Part shown: positions 8,006-15,395 of the stretch, piece after piece | Layout: each line of letters starts with the position of its first letter | Numbering within the stretch: position 1 is the stretch's first letter | Source: an uncultured Peptococcaceae bacterium | Lineage (GTDB): Bacteria; Bacillota; Dehalobacteriia; UBA4068; JAAVYR01 | Assembly (NCBI GenBank): GCA_949739465.1 | Contig: CATIYQ010000078.1 | Location: 1-19,528, forward strand | Length of the DNA: 19,528 nucleotides | Reading direction: 5' to 3' | The notes under the pieces: model-generated | The model's database searches: none | What the model saw: the letters and a program-made list of their open reading frames with translations, nothing else | Told to the model about the DNA's origin: nothing | Made by a program: the position numbers and the translations under genes

Positions 8006-8068
8006 TTTCTTACCAAAATGTAAGAAATCAGGGGGAAATGTAAGACAAAACCATGTTATTACATTTCC
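8005..8068. promoter_or_regulatory. Likely Bce-type response-regulator operator array
   Basis: The gap between kinase and ABC genes holds two perfect inverted repeats. The first is ATTTCTTAC (8005-8013) and GTAAGAAAT (8020-8028), with a 6-base spacer. The second is GGAAATGTAA (8034-8043) and TTACATTTCC (8059-8068), with a 15-base spacer. ATGTAAGA occurs directly repeated at 8018 and 8038, exactly 20 bases apart, as expected for OmpR-family dimers. Its first copy overlaps the stop codon of the kinase gene's last base. Binding by the adjacent regulator is inferred. The second repeat is followed by a run of six Ts and could alternatively act as a weak attenuator. Confidence 0.6.
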
Positions 8069-8076
8069 TTTTTTGC

Positions 8077-8082
8077 CATAAT
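8077..8082 (+). promoter_or_regulatory. Probable -10 of the ABC transporter promoter
   Basis: CATAAT matches the -10 consensus at five of six bases. At 16-18 bases upstream (around 8053-8060) there is no good -35; that position is occupied by the second inverted repeat. This is what an activator-dependent promoter would look like. The transporter start codon is 34 bases downstream of the hexamer. Confidence 0.5.
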
Positions 8083-8116
8083 AAAGGGGACGAATGGCAA
8101 AGGAGGTTATGTCGTT

Positions 8117-8881
8117 ATGGCGATTTTAGAAGTAAGCAGTTTGAAGAAAATATATACGACTCGTTTTGGCAGCAATCAGGTGGAGGCGTTAAAAAACGTC
8201 AACTTTACCGTAGAACAAGGAGAATATGTTGCCATTATGGGGGAATCAGGATCGGGGAAAACCACCCTCTTAAACATTTTAGCGGCATTGGATAAACCCA
8301 CAGCCGGTAAAGTTATCTTAGACGGGCAGGATTTAACAGGTATCAATCAGGCAAAGGCGGCGGCTTTTCGCCGGGATAATCTGGGTTTTGTCTTCCAGGA
8401 ATTTAATTTGTTAGACACCTTTACCCTAGAGGACAATATCTATCTGCCGCTAGTGTTAGCGGGAAAAAGTTATGGGGAAATGGCAAGTAGGCTGCAGCCT
8501 ATTGCGGCGCAGCTAGGCATTGCCGAATTATTGAAAAAATATCCTTATGAAGTGTCCGGTGGGCAGAAACAGCGGGCGGCAGTGGCGCGAGCCATTATCA
8601 CTCATCCCAAGCTGGTGCTTGCTGACGAGCCTACGGGGGCGTTAGACTCCAAAGCCACGGATGAACTTTTGCGACTCTTTCGGGACATTAATGAAAACGG
8701 AGAAACCATTCTCATGGTAACTCACTCAGTAAAGGCGGCAAGTCAGGCAAAACGAGTGTTGTTCATCAAAGATGGCGAGGTGTTTCATCAGATTTATCGG
8801 GGCGGCGCTACTAGCGAGCAGCTCTATCAAAAAATCTCTGACACCTTGACCATGCTGGCAACAGGCGGTGATGGGCGATGA
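8117..8881 (+). CDS. Bce-type ABC transporter ATP-binding protein
   Basis: This 254-residue ATPase is of the MacB/LolD-like subfamily that serves BceAB peptide-antibiotic transporters. Walker A is 'GESGSGKTT' (about 42-50), the Q loop lies in 'FVFQEFNLLDTFT', the signature is 'VSGGQKQRAAVARAI', Walker B is 'LVLADEPTGALDS' and the switch His is in 'MVTHSVKAAS'. A strong AAAGGAGG ribosome binding site lies ten bases before the ATG. The permease starts within its last codons (ATGA overlap). It powers a partner thought to remove peptide antibiotics such as bacitracin from lipid-linked wall precursors and to signal flux to the kinase. Confidence 0.95.
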   Translation: MAILEVSSLKKIYTTRFGSNQVEALKNVNFTVEQGEYVAIMGESGSGKTTLLNILAALDKPTAGKVILDGQDLTGINQAKAAAFRRDNLGFVFQEFNLLDTFTLEDNIYLPLVLAGKSYGEMASRLQPIAAQLGIAELLKKYPYEVSGGQKQRAAVARAIITHPKLVLADEPTGALDSKATDELLRLFRDINENGETILMVTHSVKAASQAKRVLFIKDGEVFHQIYRGGATSEQLYQKISDTLTMLATGGDGR

Positions 8882-10923
8882 AAAAAGGCGTTTATCTGAA
8901 ACTTGCCGTAGACGGTATCCGCAAAAACAGACGGCTTTATCTGCCTTATATGCTGACTGGGGCTGTTATGATGATGATGTTTTACATTCTGGCATTTCTT
9001 GCCACATCTCCGGTGCTCTCTCATATGCGGGGCGGTACGACCTTAAAGACCATTTTACCGCTGGGAACTAACGTCATTGCTGTCTTTTCTTTGCTCTTTC
9101 TCTTTTATTCCCAATCTTTCCTGATACGGCAGCGAAATAAGGAGTTTGGACTTTATCACGTGTTGGGTATGGATAAATGGAATATTTGCCGCATTCTTTT
9201 CTGGGAAAATCTTTTGGTGGCTGCTTGTTCCATGATTTCCGGCATTGCCTTAGGCATTGCTTTTTCAAAAATGGCGGAAGTTAGTCTCTTCCGTATTCTG
9301 CAGGAAGAAATCAATTATAATCTTTCTGTGGGGGTAGGCGCGTTAATCGAAACGATTCGCATTTTCGGTTTGATTTATTTGCTGCTGTTTGTTTATGCTC
9401 AGGTGCGGGTATATTGTGCTAACGCCTTAGCGTTACTGCTTAGTGTTAACACCGGAGAACGTCCGCCCAAAGGTAATTGGTTCTTTGCACTGGTAGGGGC
9501 TATTGTTTTAGGATGGGCTTATTATCTGGCAGTGACCATCCAACACCCATTGCAAGCGTTACTTACTTTCTTTATTGCGGTGATTATGGTCATTATTGCT
9601 ACTTATTTGCTTTTTATTACTGGCTCGGTGGTGTTCTGCCGTATGCTGCAAAAGAACAAAAAATATTATTACAAACCAAACCACTTCGTCTCTGTCTCCT
9701 CTATGGTTTACCGTATGAAACGAAACGGCGCGGGACTTGCTTCTATCTGTATTTTAAGCACCATGGTGTTAGTGACCCTTTCCAGCACCGCCAGTCTTTA
9801 CCTGGGCATGGAAGACAGCATTAACGATGTGTGTCCTTATGACATCAATGTAGAAATCACTTCTTATGAACCGACAGTATTTCGGGAAGATACCTTCGCC
9901 GCTTATCGCCGTGTGATTGCAAATACGGGTGTTGCAGAGACTGCTCATCGGGAATATCCTATGGGAGAAATTTTGGGCGTCGTTGGGGATAGCGGGATAT
10001 TCTTTGATATGAATGTCTTGCATGATTTTTCACCCAATGCTTACGGAAAGCATATCAATGTACGCTTACTGCCTTTAGCGGACTACAATCGGATTATGAA
10101 CGCAGACGAAAGGCTGGAGGCGGGGGAATGTCTCCTTTTCAGCAAAGAAAAACCTTATCTCGATGATACCTTTGCTATCGGTAACGGACGAATGTTGCAG
10201 GTGAAAAAGATTTTGCCGTCATTCTTTGCGGAAGGCAGAAGTACGATTGAGTTAGAAGGTTCTATCTACTTGGTGGTGCAAGATTTGGATACGGTGCGGG
10301 ATTTAGTTGTTAGTGCCAATGAAGAAGCAGGTAATAGCATTGGCAATCTTATCTGGAAATATGGCTTTGATACGGATATGCCGGAAAAAGAACAAATCGC
10401 TTTCAGCCGTAAGCTGAGAGATTCTGTTCGCACCTTTTTCTATGATGCAGATGATAATCTGATAACCAATTATTCGTATGGCATCAACAGTAAAGCGGCA
10501 AATCGGGAGGATTTTTTAAATGTATACGGTAGTTTGCTTTTCGTGGGTGTTGTGCTTAGTAGTGTCTTTATATTTGCTGCTGTTTTGATTATTTACTATA
10601 AGCAGATTTCCGAAGGCTATGAGGACCAATCTCGCTTTGAGATTATGCAGAAGGTAGGTATGACGGGAAAAGATATCCGTAAAAGTATTAATTCACAAAT
10701 TCTTACAGTCTTTTTCCTGCCTCTTGCTTTTGCCGGACTTCATTTGGCATTTGCCTTTCCCTTGGTTTTTCGCATTTTACAACTGATGAAGTTGCAAAAC
10801 ATGGCGTTGTTAGCTATGGTAACATTTTGTTGTTTCCTGGTGTTCGGCGTATTCTATGCCGTTGTTTATAAGCTGACAGCCGGCGTATATTACCGTATCG
10901 TCAGCAGTATGCAAAAGGCATAA
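8878..10923 (+). CDS. Bce-type ABC transporter permease (FtsX-like, 10 TM)
   Basis: This 681-residue permease has the BceB layout of ten predicted membrane helices: six to seven in the first 310 residues, a large extracellular domain of about 230 residues (roughly 315-555, 'YDINVEITSYEPTVFREDTFAAYRR...'), then three helices at the C-terminus beginning 'YGSLLFVGVVLSSVFIFAAVLIIYY'. The segment between helices 2 and 3 has the FtsX-domain 'RNKEFGLYHVLGMDKWNICRILFWEN', and a second FtsX-like 'FEIMQKVGMTGKDIRKSI' precedes helix 9. In BceAB systems the extracellular domain sets substrate range. Overlap with the ATPase gene and the presence of the regulator pair upstream make a complete resistance and self-sensing module. 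The specific antibiotic cannot be told from sequence. Confidence 0.94.
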   Translation: MKKGVYLKLAVDGIRKNRRLYLPYMLTGAVMMMMFYILAFLATSPVLSHMRGGTTLKTILPLGTNVIAVFSLLFLFYSQSFLIRQRNKEFGLYHVLGMDKWNICRILFWENLLVAACSMISGIALGIAFSKMAEVSLFRILQEEINYNLSVGVGALIETIRIFGLIYLLLFVYAQVRVYCANALALLLSVNTGERPPKGNWFFALVGAIVLGWAYYLAVTIQHPLQALLTFFIAVIMVIIATYLLFITGSVVFCRMLQKNKKYYYKPNHFVSVSSMVYRMKRNGAGLASICILSTMVLVTLSSTASLYLGMEDSINDVCPYDINVEITSYEPTVFREDTFAAYRRVIANTGVAETAHREYPMGEILGVVGDSGIFFDMNVLHDFSPNAYGKHINVRLLPLADYNRIMNADERLEAGECLLFSKEKPYLDDTFAIGNGRMLQVKKILPSFFAEGRSTIELEGSIYLVVQDLDTVRDLVVSANEEAGNSIGNLIWKYGFDTDMPEKEQIAFSRKLRDSVRTFFYDADDNLITNYSYGINSKAANREDFLNVYGSLLFVGVVLSSVFIFAAVLIIYYKQISEGYEDQSRFEIMQKVGMTGKDIRKSINSQILTVFFLPLAFAGLHLAFAFPLVFRILQLMKLQNMALLAMVTFCCFLVFGVFYAVVYKLTAGVYYRIVSSMQKA

Positions 10924-10936
10924 CAGCTTATAAAAA

Positions 10937-10970
10937 ACGTACAGAAACGTACAAAAATGTAAAAAACGTA
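10937..10970. repeat. Helically phased ACGTA/ATGTA repeats
   Basis: Just after the permease stop, ACGT, ACGT, ATGT and ACGT cores stand at 10937, 10947, 10957 and 10966, each preceded by an A-run. The spacing is 10, 10 and 9 bases. They lie before the terminator and code for nothing obvious. Their meaning is unknown. Confidence 0.5.
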
Positions 10971-10976
10971 TAAATC

Positions 10977-11008
10977 AAAAGACGTCCTAATCACATAGGA
11001 CGTCTTTT
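10977..11008. terminator. Bidirectional terminator between convergent genes
   Basis: AAAAGACGTCCTA (10977-10989) and TAGGACGTCTTTT (10996-11008) form a perfect 13-bp stem with a 6-base loop. The A and T flanks give a U-tract in both directions. It ends the ABC transporter operon on the plus strand and the TIGR04086-like gene on the minus strand; that gene's stop codon (11007-11009) overlaps the stem edge. Confidence 0.92.
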
Positions 11009-11501
11009 ATGGTATCTCTAAGAAACTTTTTTCTGTGGTTTTACTTCTTTCGGCTATGGGGATACGGTTAGGTTTCTTTTTCGGTCGCAGGGAAACAGAG
11101 GTTAGCTTGACGGTAAGATATGCACCTAGTGAGGCGGCGAAAACAAAACCGATTTTGGCTGTTAGATTTTCAGTGATAGGCTGTTGATTGATACCCAGAA
11201 GGAGTAAAGATGCGGTAAGACAAATCAATCCGTTGCCTAATGGTAGTAAGGGGTAGCGATGACCGGCAATGAACGATACCAAAAGAGAAGAGAGATAAAT
11301 GTCCGAAAGATAAACAATTGTTGCTAACGTTTGGAAGTGTTCTATTTTCCATTGAAAGAAATAGGCGAGTGTTCCCAGAAAAAAGGCGGTAAGCCCGATG
11401 AAAACAGCGTTGATGAAAAAGCCTGCTATGAGAATGGGAACGGGACGGATTTTTCGACGTTTGGCGGTTCTTCTTCTGTCGGTGGTAGAACGATTTTCCA
11501 T
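11007..11501 (-). CDS. TIGR04086-like small membrane protein
   Basis: This 164-residue integral membrane protein has an Arg/Lys-rich N-terminus ('RRRTAKRRKIRP') and four predicted helices: 'VPILIAGFFINAVFIGLTAFFLGTLAYF', 'LATIVYLSDIYLSSLLVSFIAG', 'LGNGLICLTASLLLLGI' and 'AKIGFVFAASLGAYLTVKL'. The pattern of a Gly in the third helix and a basic tail recalls the TIGR04086 (YrzE-like) family of Bacillota, whose function is unknown. An AAGGGGA ribosome binding site lies about eight bases before the ATG. It is transcribed away from the DUF815 ATPase gene; the region between them is under 100 bases and must hold both promoters. Confidence 0.75.
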   Translation of the reverse strand: MENRSTTDRRRTAKRRKIRPVPILIAGFFINAVFIGLTAFFLGTLAYFFQWKIEHFQTLATIVYLSDIYLSSLLVSFIAGHRYPLLPLGNGLICLTASLLLLGINQQPITENLTAKIGFVFAASLGAYLTVKLTSVSLRPKKKPNRIPIAERSKTTEKSFLEIP

Positions 11502-11530
11502 GGATACATTCCCCTTTATGAAAATTTATG

Positions 11531-11559
11531 TTACAATAAAATAATCGTATAAAGATAAT
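11531..11559 (+). promoter_or_regulatory. Promoter for the DUF815 ATPase gene
   Basis: TTACAA (11531-11536) and GATAAT (11554-11559) are 17 bases apart, each with one or two departures from consensus. The ATPase start lies about 40 bases downstream. I see no equally good promoter for the divergent gene at 11501. Confidence 0.5.
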
Positions 11560-11599
11560 ATCATTATGTGCTGAAAATAACATCAGATAGGGGGAGCGA

Positions 11600-12847
11600 A
11601 TGATGCAGCCATGTTCTCTATATGCCCATATCGCCCAAGACCCACTCTTTTTATTATATCAAAAAGGACAGGCAAATCCTAGCGTTTGGGGCGAATTTTA
11701 TCGAGATTTGTATGATTTTGCCGCGGAAACTTGTTGGCAGGACCATATTTGGCAGCGATATTTGTTTCGTCTGATTCTGATGGCAGAAAATATTTTTACC
11801 CAAACAGCGGCTGTCATAGCAGACCAACAGATGAACGCTGCTCTTCTGAAAATTGCTGAAAAGGAACTAAGCCAAATCAAAGGGTGTTTTGATTTGCCGG
11901 CGCTGGCAGAGTGGCAGTGGGAGCGAACCTTAGCCATGGATTTCTCTTTGGGCGGCATTTGTCAACCTGAAAAAGGCAGCTTTGATGAAAAGGAAAACCA
12001 ATTGTTTACCGCCTTTTTACAGTGTGATTCTGTTAAGACGTTTCTACCACAGTTGTTAGGATTTCACCGACAGTACGGCTACGGCAAGATGCTCCTAAAT
12101 GGGTTCTGGTTATGGAAAGACGCTCTTGTTCCAGTGGAAAAGGCTGAGACGGAAAAGCTATCGGGGATTATTGGTTATGAGCGGCAAAAACAGGCGGTGT
12201 TAGAAAATACGGAAATTCTTTTGCGGGGGTGTCCTGCTAATCATTTATTGCTCTATGGCGAGCGGGGAACAGGAAAATCATCCCTGGTAAAGGCGGTTGC
12301 TGCTCATTATCAAGAACGCAAGTTGAAACTTATTGAAATTCATCGTCATTCTTTATCGACCATTGGTTGTTTAATCGATGAGATTGGGAAATATCCCTAT
12401 TCCTTTATTCTCTTTTTGGATGATTTATCTTTTGAGCAAGCGGATGAAGATTATAAGGTATTAAAAAATCTTCTGGACGGTGGCGTGAAGGTAATTCCTG
12501 AAAACATTGTTATTTATGCAACCTCTAATCGAAAGCATCTGGTTAAGGAAACCTGGCAGGACCGGGCGGGAGAAGAGGAAATCTCCAAAGATGGCATGTC
12601 GGAAAAACTTTCTTTGGTCCATCGTTTTGGCAAGACCATTACCTTCGCTGCTCCTACCCAAGAAGAATTTCTAGAAATCGTCAGAGAATTGGCGGCGCAA
12701 CATCATATTACCACGCCATGGGAGACCCTGGAAAAAGAAGTGCTCCTGTGGGAACGGCGCTACCACAGTCGCTCCGGGCGGACAGCGGTGCAATTTATCC
12801 GCGACTTTATGGGGCGGGAACAGGTAAAAAACACCGGGAAAGCGTAA
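11600..12847 (+). CDS. DUF815-family AAA ATPase
   Basis: This 415-residue protein has an N-terminal helical region of about 180 residues followed by an AAA ATPase domain. Walker A is 'LLYGERGTGKSSLVKAV' (about 217-233). Walker B is 'FILFLDDLSFE' with Asp274 and Asp275. A sensor 1-like 'NIVIYATSNRKHLV' and a C-terminal lid ('FGKTITFAAPTQEEFLEIV...') follow. This arrangement is that of DUF815, a widespread family of unknown function annotated simply as ATP-binding. ATGs at 11600 and 11603 both follow AGGGGGAG; the second has the more usual six-base spacing. Its 3' end forms part of the terminator hairpin. It has no plus-strand partner gene. Confidence 0.88.
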   Translation: MMQPCSLYAHIAQDPLFLLYQKGQANPSVWGEFYRDLYDFAAETCWQDHIWQRYLFRLILMAENIFTQTAAVIADQQMNAALLKIAEKELSQIKGCFDLPALAEWQWERTLAMDFSLGGICQPEKGSFDEKENQLFTAFLQCDSVKTFLPQLLGFHRQYGYGKMLLNGFWLWKDALVPVEKAETEKLSGIIGYERQKQAVLENTEILLRGCPANHLLLYGERGTGKSSLVKAVAAHYQERKLKLIEIHRHSLSTIGCLIDEIGKYPYSFILFLDDLSFEQADEDYKVLKNLLDGGVKVIPENIVIYATSNRKHLVKETWQDRAGEEEISKDGMSEKLSLVHRFGKTITFAAPTQEEFLEIVRELAAQHHITTPWETLEKEVLLWERRYHSRSGRTAVQFIRDFMGREQVKNTGKA

Positions 12848-12865
12848 TGCTTCCCCGGTGTTTTT
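12826..12865. terminator. Bidirectional terminator between the DUF815 gene and lrgB
   Basis: CACCGGG pairs with CCCGGTG, followed inward by an A/C mismatch and AAGC/GCTT, around a GTAAT loop that includes the end of the ATPase stop codon. A-runs and T-runs flank the stem on either side, so it can serve both the ATPase gene and the convergent lrgB gene. Confidence 0.88.
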
Positions 12866-12867
12866 AT

Positions 12868-13548
12868 TTATAGAAAGAATAGTGAAAAAATAACTGTAAA
12901 GATGCCGGCAAAGCCAATGGAAAGCCCTGCCATAGCGCCTTCCAGCTCGCCGATTTTCACCGCTTCGCTGGTGCCGGAAACGTGGCTGCAAGTGCCGAGG
13001 GCAATGCCTACGGAAACGCTTTCTTTCATGCGGAACAGCTTGATGAAGATAGGGCAGATAATCATGCCCATAATGCCGGTAAAGACGGCGGCGGCAACGG
13101 TGATAGGAACGATACCGCCCAGCTGTTTAGAGATTTCTATGGCGATAGGTGTGGTCACAGATTTTGGCAGGAGAGAAAGGGTGATATTTTCCTCCAGACC
13201 AAACAGTTTACACATGAGAAAAATGCTGGTCATAGCAGAGATAGCGCCTACCGATGTACCGATGAGGACAGGCAACATATTTTTCTTTAAGGCGTCTAGC
13301 TGGTTATACATAAGAACGGCAAGGGCGGCGGTAGCAGGCGCTAACAACATATTGATAACAGAACCGCCAATATTGTATGTTTCTAAAGAAATCCCCAATA
13401 ATTTCATGATTAAAATAACGAAGCAAATATCAAATAAAATGGGGTTCAGCAGGGGATTATTGGTTTTCTTGTTAAGCCATTTTCCAATCTCGTAGCCAAG
13501 GATGGTGATTGCAATGCTAAACAGGGGAGATTCGATGATTTCTCTCAT
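12868..13548 (-). CDS. lrgB: LrgB/CidB-family inner-membrane protein
   Basis: This 226-residue protein has the LrgB/YohK family sequence: 'SPLFSIAITILGYEIGKWL', 'NPILFDICFVILIMKLLGI', 'LLAPATAALAVLMYNQ', the strongly conserved 'LLPKSVTTPIAIEIS..LGGIVPITVAAAVFTGIMG' and 'VGIALGTCSHVSGTSEA.KIGELEGAMAGLSIGFAGIFT'. It should have several membrane helices. LrgAB/CidAB homologues affect autolysis and, in some Bacillota, take up pyruvate. The start at 13548 is set by AAGGAGCC nine bases upstream; the longer open frame to 13599 lacks one. Its ribosome binding site lies inside the end of lrgA (4-base gap), so the two are coupled. Confidence 0.93.
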   Translation of the reverse strand: MREIIESPLFSIAITILGYEIGKWLNKKTNNPLLNPILFDICFVILIMKLLGISLETYNIGGSVINMLLAPATAALAVLMYNQLDALKKNMLPVLIGTSVGAISAMTSIFLMCKLFGLEENITLSLLPKSVTTPIAIEISKQLGGIVPITVAAAVFTGIMGMIICPIFIKLFRMKESVSVGIALGTCSHVSGTSEAVKIGELEGAMAGLSIGFAGIFTVIFSLFFL

Positions 13549-13552
13549 GGGC

Positions 13553-13927
13553 TTAGGCTCCTTTCTTTGTGTGATGACGCTTCCTCTGCCAAATAACAAC
13601 CAGCCTTACTGTGGCAAAAGTAACAAAAAAGGTAATAACGGTAGAGATAAGACATACTAGGAAAATAGGCAGTAAGCTATCTTTCATAATAGGGTAGCTC
13701 TCTAAAATGGAAACCCCTGCCGGCACAAAGAAAAACGCCATATTTGCCAGAAGAAAGCCAGTAAAGTCTTGTATCATGCCGGGTTTGATAACCCTCGTCA
13801 GCAGCAGGATAAAGAGAATCATCATAGCGATGATGTTGCCCGGGAAAGGAAAGGGCAAAACCAGCGATATGCTTTGCCCCAATAGGCAAATAAAAAATAA
13901 AACGGCGATTTGCATACAAATATTCAT
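13553..13927 (-). CDS. lrgA: LrgA/CidA-family holin-like membrane protein
   Basis: This 124-residue protein is the LrgA/CidA partner of LrgB. Four helices are visible. The family signature includes 'LFFICLLGQSISLVLPFPFPGNIIAMMILFILLLTRVI' (Gly and Pro-Gly pattern) and 'LLANMAFFFVPAGVSIL', followed by a basic tail 'WQRKRHHTKKGA'. The start at 13927 (ATGAATATTTGC) has GAGGTC eight bases upstream; the longer open frame to 14005 would run through the promoter. The pair is bicistronic, with lrgA first, as in other Bacillota. No lytSR regulator is in the window. Confidence 0.92.
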   Translation of the reverse strand: MNICMQIAVLFFICLLGQSISLVLPFPFPGNIIAMMILFILLLTRVIKPGMIQDFTGFLLANMAFFFVPAGVSILESYPIMKDSLLPIFLVCLISTVITFFVTFATVRLVVIWQRKRHHTKKGA

Positions 13928-13948
13928 AAATCTGACCTCGGTTTCTGA

Positions 13949-13964
13949 TTGATAACACTTGATA
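13949..13964. repeat. TTGATA direct repeat in the lrgA 5' region
   Basis: TTGATA occurs at 13949-13954 and again at 13959-13964, one helical turn apart. It lies between the lrgA -10 and its start codon, just downstream of the expected transcription start. It could be an operator; this is inferred from position only. Confidence 0.35.
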
Positions 13965-13976
13965 TAATTTCTGCTT

Positions 13977-14005
13977 ATTATAGAATAGTTTTGGCAAAAA
14001 GACAA
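13977..14005 (-). promoter_or_regulatory. Sigma-A-type promoter for lrgAB
   Basis: Read on the minus strand, TTGTCT (14000-14005) and TATAAT (13977-13982) are 17 bases apart. The -35 directly follows the U-tract of the tyrS terminator. lrgAB is therefore a separate unit from tyrS, with a leader of about 45 bases. Confidence 0.75.
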
Positions 14006-14006
14006 T

Positions 14007-14039
14007 AAAAAGAGAGACGTTTTTAGCCACCTCTCTTTT
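14007..14039 (-). terminator. tyrS terminator
   Basis: On the minus strand, AAAAGAGAG pairs with CTCTCTTTT around a 14-base loop and continues into a T-rich tail (TTTTTATTGTCTTTTT). It starts five bases after the tyrS stop codon. Confidence 0.8.
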
Positions 14040-14043
14040 GGTT

Positions 14044-15282
14044 TTATTCGCCCAACACGACTTGTTGGTGAACTTTTTTCCCTTTGCGGAGTAATGCTGC
14101 GCCTTCGGGGAAGTCTGCTAACGTAATCTTTTGGTCAAAGGCGTTGACCCGTTCGTTATTCAGGTATACGCCGCCTTCTTGGACTAATCTTCGGCCGTCA
14201 CTTTTGGATTTGATAAGACCGGCTAAAGTTAATAAGTCTAAAATGGTAGTGTCGTCGGTAATATCCTTTTTGCTGATGGTCACAGAAGGGATATTGGACT
14301 TGTCCGCGCTGTTACCAAAGAGAGCAGCGGTAGCTTCTTGGGCGGCTTTTGCCGCTTCTTCGCCATGTACCAATTTGGTTACTTCATAAGCGAGAACTGT
14401 TTTTGCTTCGTTAATGGCGGCGTCCTGTAATGCGCCCAAGCGTCTTACTTCTTCCATCGGCAGAAAGGTGAGGAGGGCTAAGCATTTTTCTACATCGGCA
14501 TCGTCTATATTACGCCAGTATTGATAGAATTCATAGGGAGATGTTTTTTCAGCGTCCAACCAGAGAGCGCCGCTTTCCGTTTTACCCATTTTCTTGCCAG
14601 CGCTGTTGGTGAGGAGCTTGAAGGTGAGACCGTAGACTTGGGCTTCTTCTTTTCTCCGTACCAAGTCCACACCATAGATGATGTTGGACCATTGGTCGTT
14701 ACCGCCTAATTCCAGCTTACAATTGTATCTCCGGTAAAGCTCTAAAAAGTCATAGCTTTGCATGAGCATATAGTTAAACTCTAAGAAAGATAAGCCTTTT
14801 TCCAAGCGGCTTTTAAAACATTCGGCGGTGAGCATACGGTTGACGGAGAAATGAGCGCCTACTTCCCGTAAAAATTCAATATAATTCAAGTCTAACAGCC
14901 AATCGCCATTGTCAACCATGCGAGCTGCATCGTCGCCAAAGTCAATAAAACGACTCATTTGTTTTTGAAAAGAGCGGACATTATAGTCGATTTGCTCTTT
15001 GGTGAGCATTTTCCGCATATCTGTTCTGCCGGAGGGGTCGCCAATCATGCCAGTGCCGCCGCCAAATAAGGCAATAGGACGGTGACCTGCCCGCTGCATA
15101 TGCATCATCACCATGATTTGGATGAAGTGTCCCACATGGAGACTGTCGGCAGTGGGGTCAAATCCGATATAAAAGGTAACTTGTTCTTTATCTAAAAGGT
15201 CGCGGATTTCTTCTTCGTTGGTGGCTTGTTCGATATAGCCTCTTTCTTTCAAAATATCATAAACATTTCTGGTTTCATTCAT
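14044..15282 (-). CDS. tyrS: Tyrosyl-tRNA synthetase (TyrS type 1)
   Basis: This class Ic synthetase charges tRNA-Tyr. The 'HVGH' form of the HIGH motif is at 49-52 ('PTADSLHVGHFIQI'), the GDPSGR motif is near 81-86, 'GGNDQWSN' is at 193-200 and the KMSKS loop is 'KMGKT' at 231-235. A C-terminal S4 RNA-binding domain covers about 345-413 ('LLTLAGLIKSKSDGRRLVQEGGVYLN'). At 413 residues the length is normal. The start is set at ATG 15282 because AAGGAG lies ten bases before it; an in-frame ATG at 15303 overlaps that ribosome binding site. The upstream leader carries a tandem duplication of the promoter and start region and no visible T-box. Confidence 0.96.
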   Translation of the reverse strand: MNETRNVYDILKERGYIEQATNEEEIRDLLDKEQVTFYIGFDPTADSLHVGHFIQIMVMMHMQRAGHRPIALFGGGTGMIGDPSGRTDMRKMLTKEQIDYNVRSFQKQMSRFIDFGDDAARMVDNGDWLLDLNYIEFLREVGAHFSVNRMLTAECFKSRLEKGLSFLEFNYMLMQSYDFLELYRRYNCKLELGGNDQWSNIIYGVDLVRRKEEAQVYGLTFKLLTNSAGKKMGKTESGALWLDAEKTSPYEFYQYWRNIDDADVEKCLALLTFLPMEEVRRLGALQDAAINEAKTVLAYEVTKLVHGEEAAKAAQEATAALFGNSADKSNIPSVTISKKDITDDTTILDLLTLAGLIKSKSDGRRLVQEGGVYLNNERVNAFDQKITLADFPEGAALLRKGKKVHQQVVLGE

Positions 15283-15313
15283 CTGTAAGTGGCTCCTTTT
15301 CATATAGATAGCT

Positions 15314-15342
15314 ATCGTAAGTTTTTCCTTGGAGTTTGTCAG
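15314..15342 (-). promoter_or_regulatory. Decayed proximal tyrS promoter copy
   Basis: CTGACA (15337-15342) and TACGAT (15314-15319) keep the 17-base spacing of the distal copy, but each hexamer has one additional departure from consensus. The stop codon of the upstream ORF overlaps its -35. It is probably weak. Confidence 0.5.
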
Positions 15343-15395
15343 GGAGCGGGTATCTTATTACCGGGAGATAACTTTTCATATCTGGTTTCGTTCAT
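15339..15395 (-). CDS. 18-codon upstream ORF in the tyrS leader
   Basis: This ORF encodes MNETRYEKLSPGNKIPAP and stops at TGA. The first five residues are identical to those of TyrS. Its AAGGAG ribosome binding site stands ten bases before the ATG, exactly as for tyrS. It arose by duplication of the tyrS start region and then runs into the sequence between the two copies. It has one Tyr codon at position 6. It would be translated from the distal promoter transcript. The peptide may be a by-product or may affect tyrS translation; too short to judge by coding statistics. Confidence 0.5.
   Translation of the reverse strand: MNETRYEKLSPGNKIPAP

Noticed and set aside
8053..8295. An 80-codon plus-strand frame before and inside the ABC ATPase gene
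   Set aside because: It overlaps the ATPase in another frame and its start falls in the operator region; no recognisable product.
11170..11583. A second minus-strand frame of 137 codons over the TIGR04086-like gene
   Set aside because: Its product is rich in His/Ser/Cys with no membrane pattern. The other frame gives four clean helices and has an AAGGGGA site.
12902..13495. A 197-codon open frame on the plus strand
   Set aside because: It lies fully antisense to lrgB, which has unmistakable family sequence, coupling and a ribosome binding site. The plus-strand product is a shadow with no motif or good start signal.
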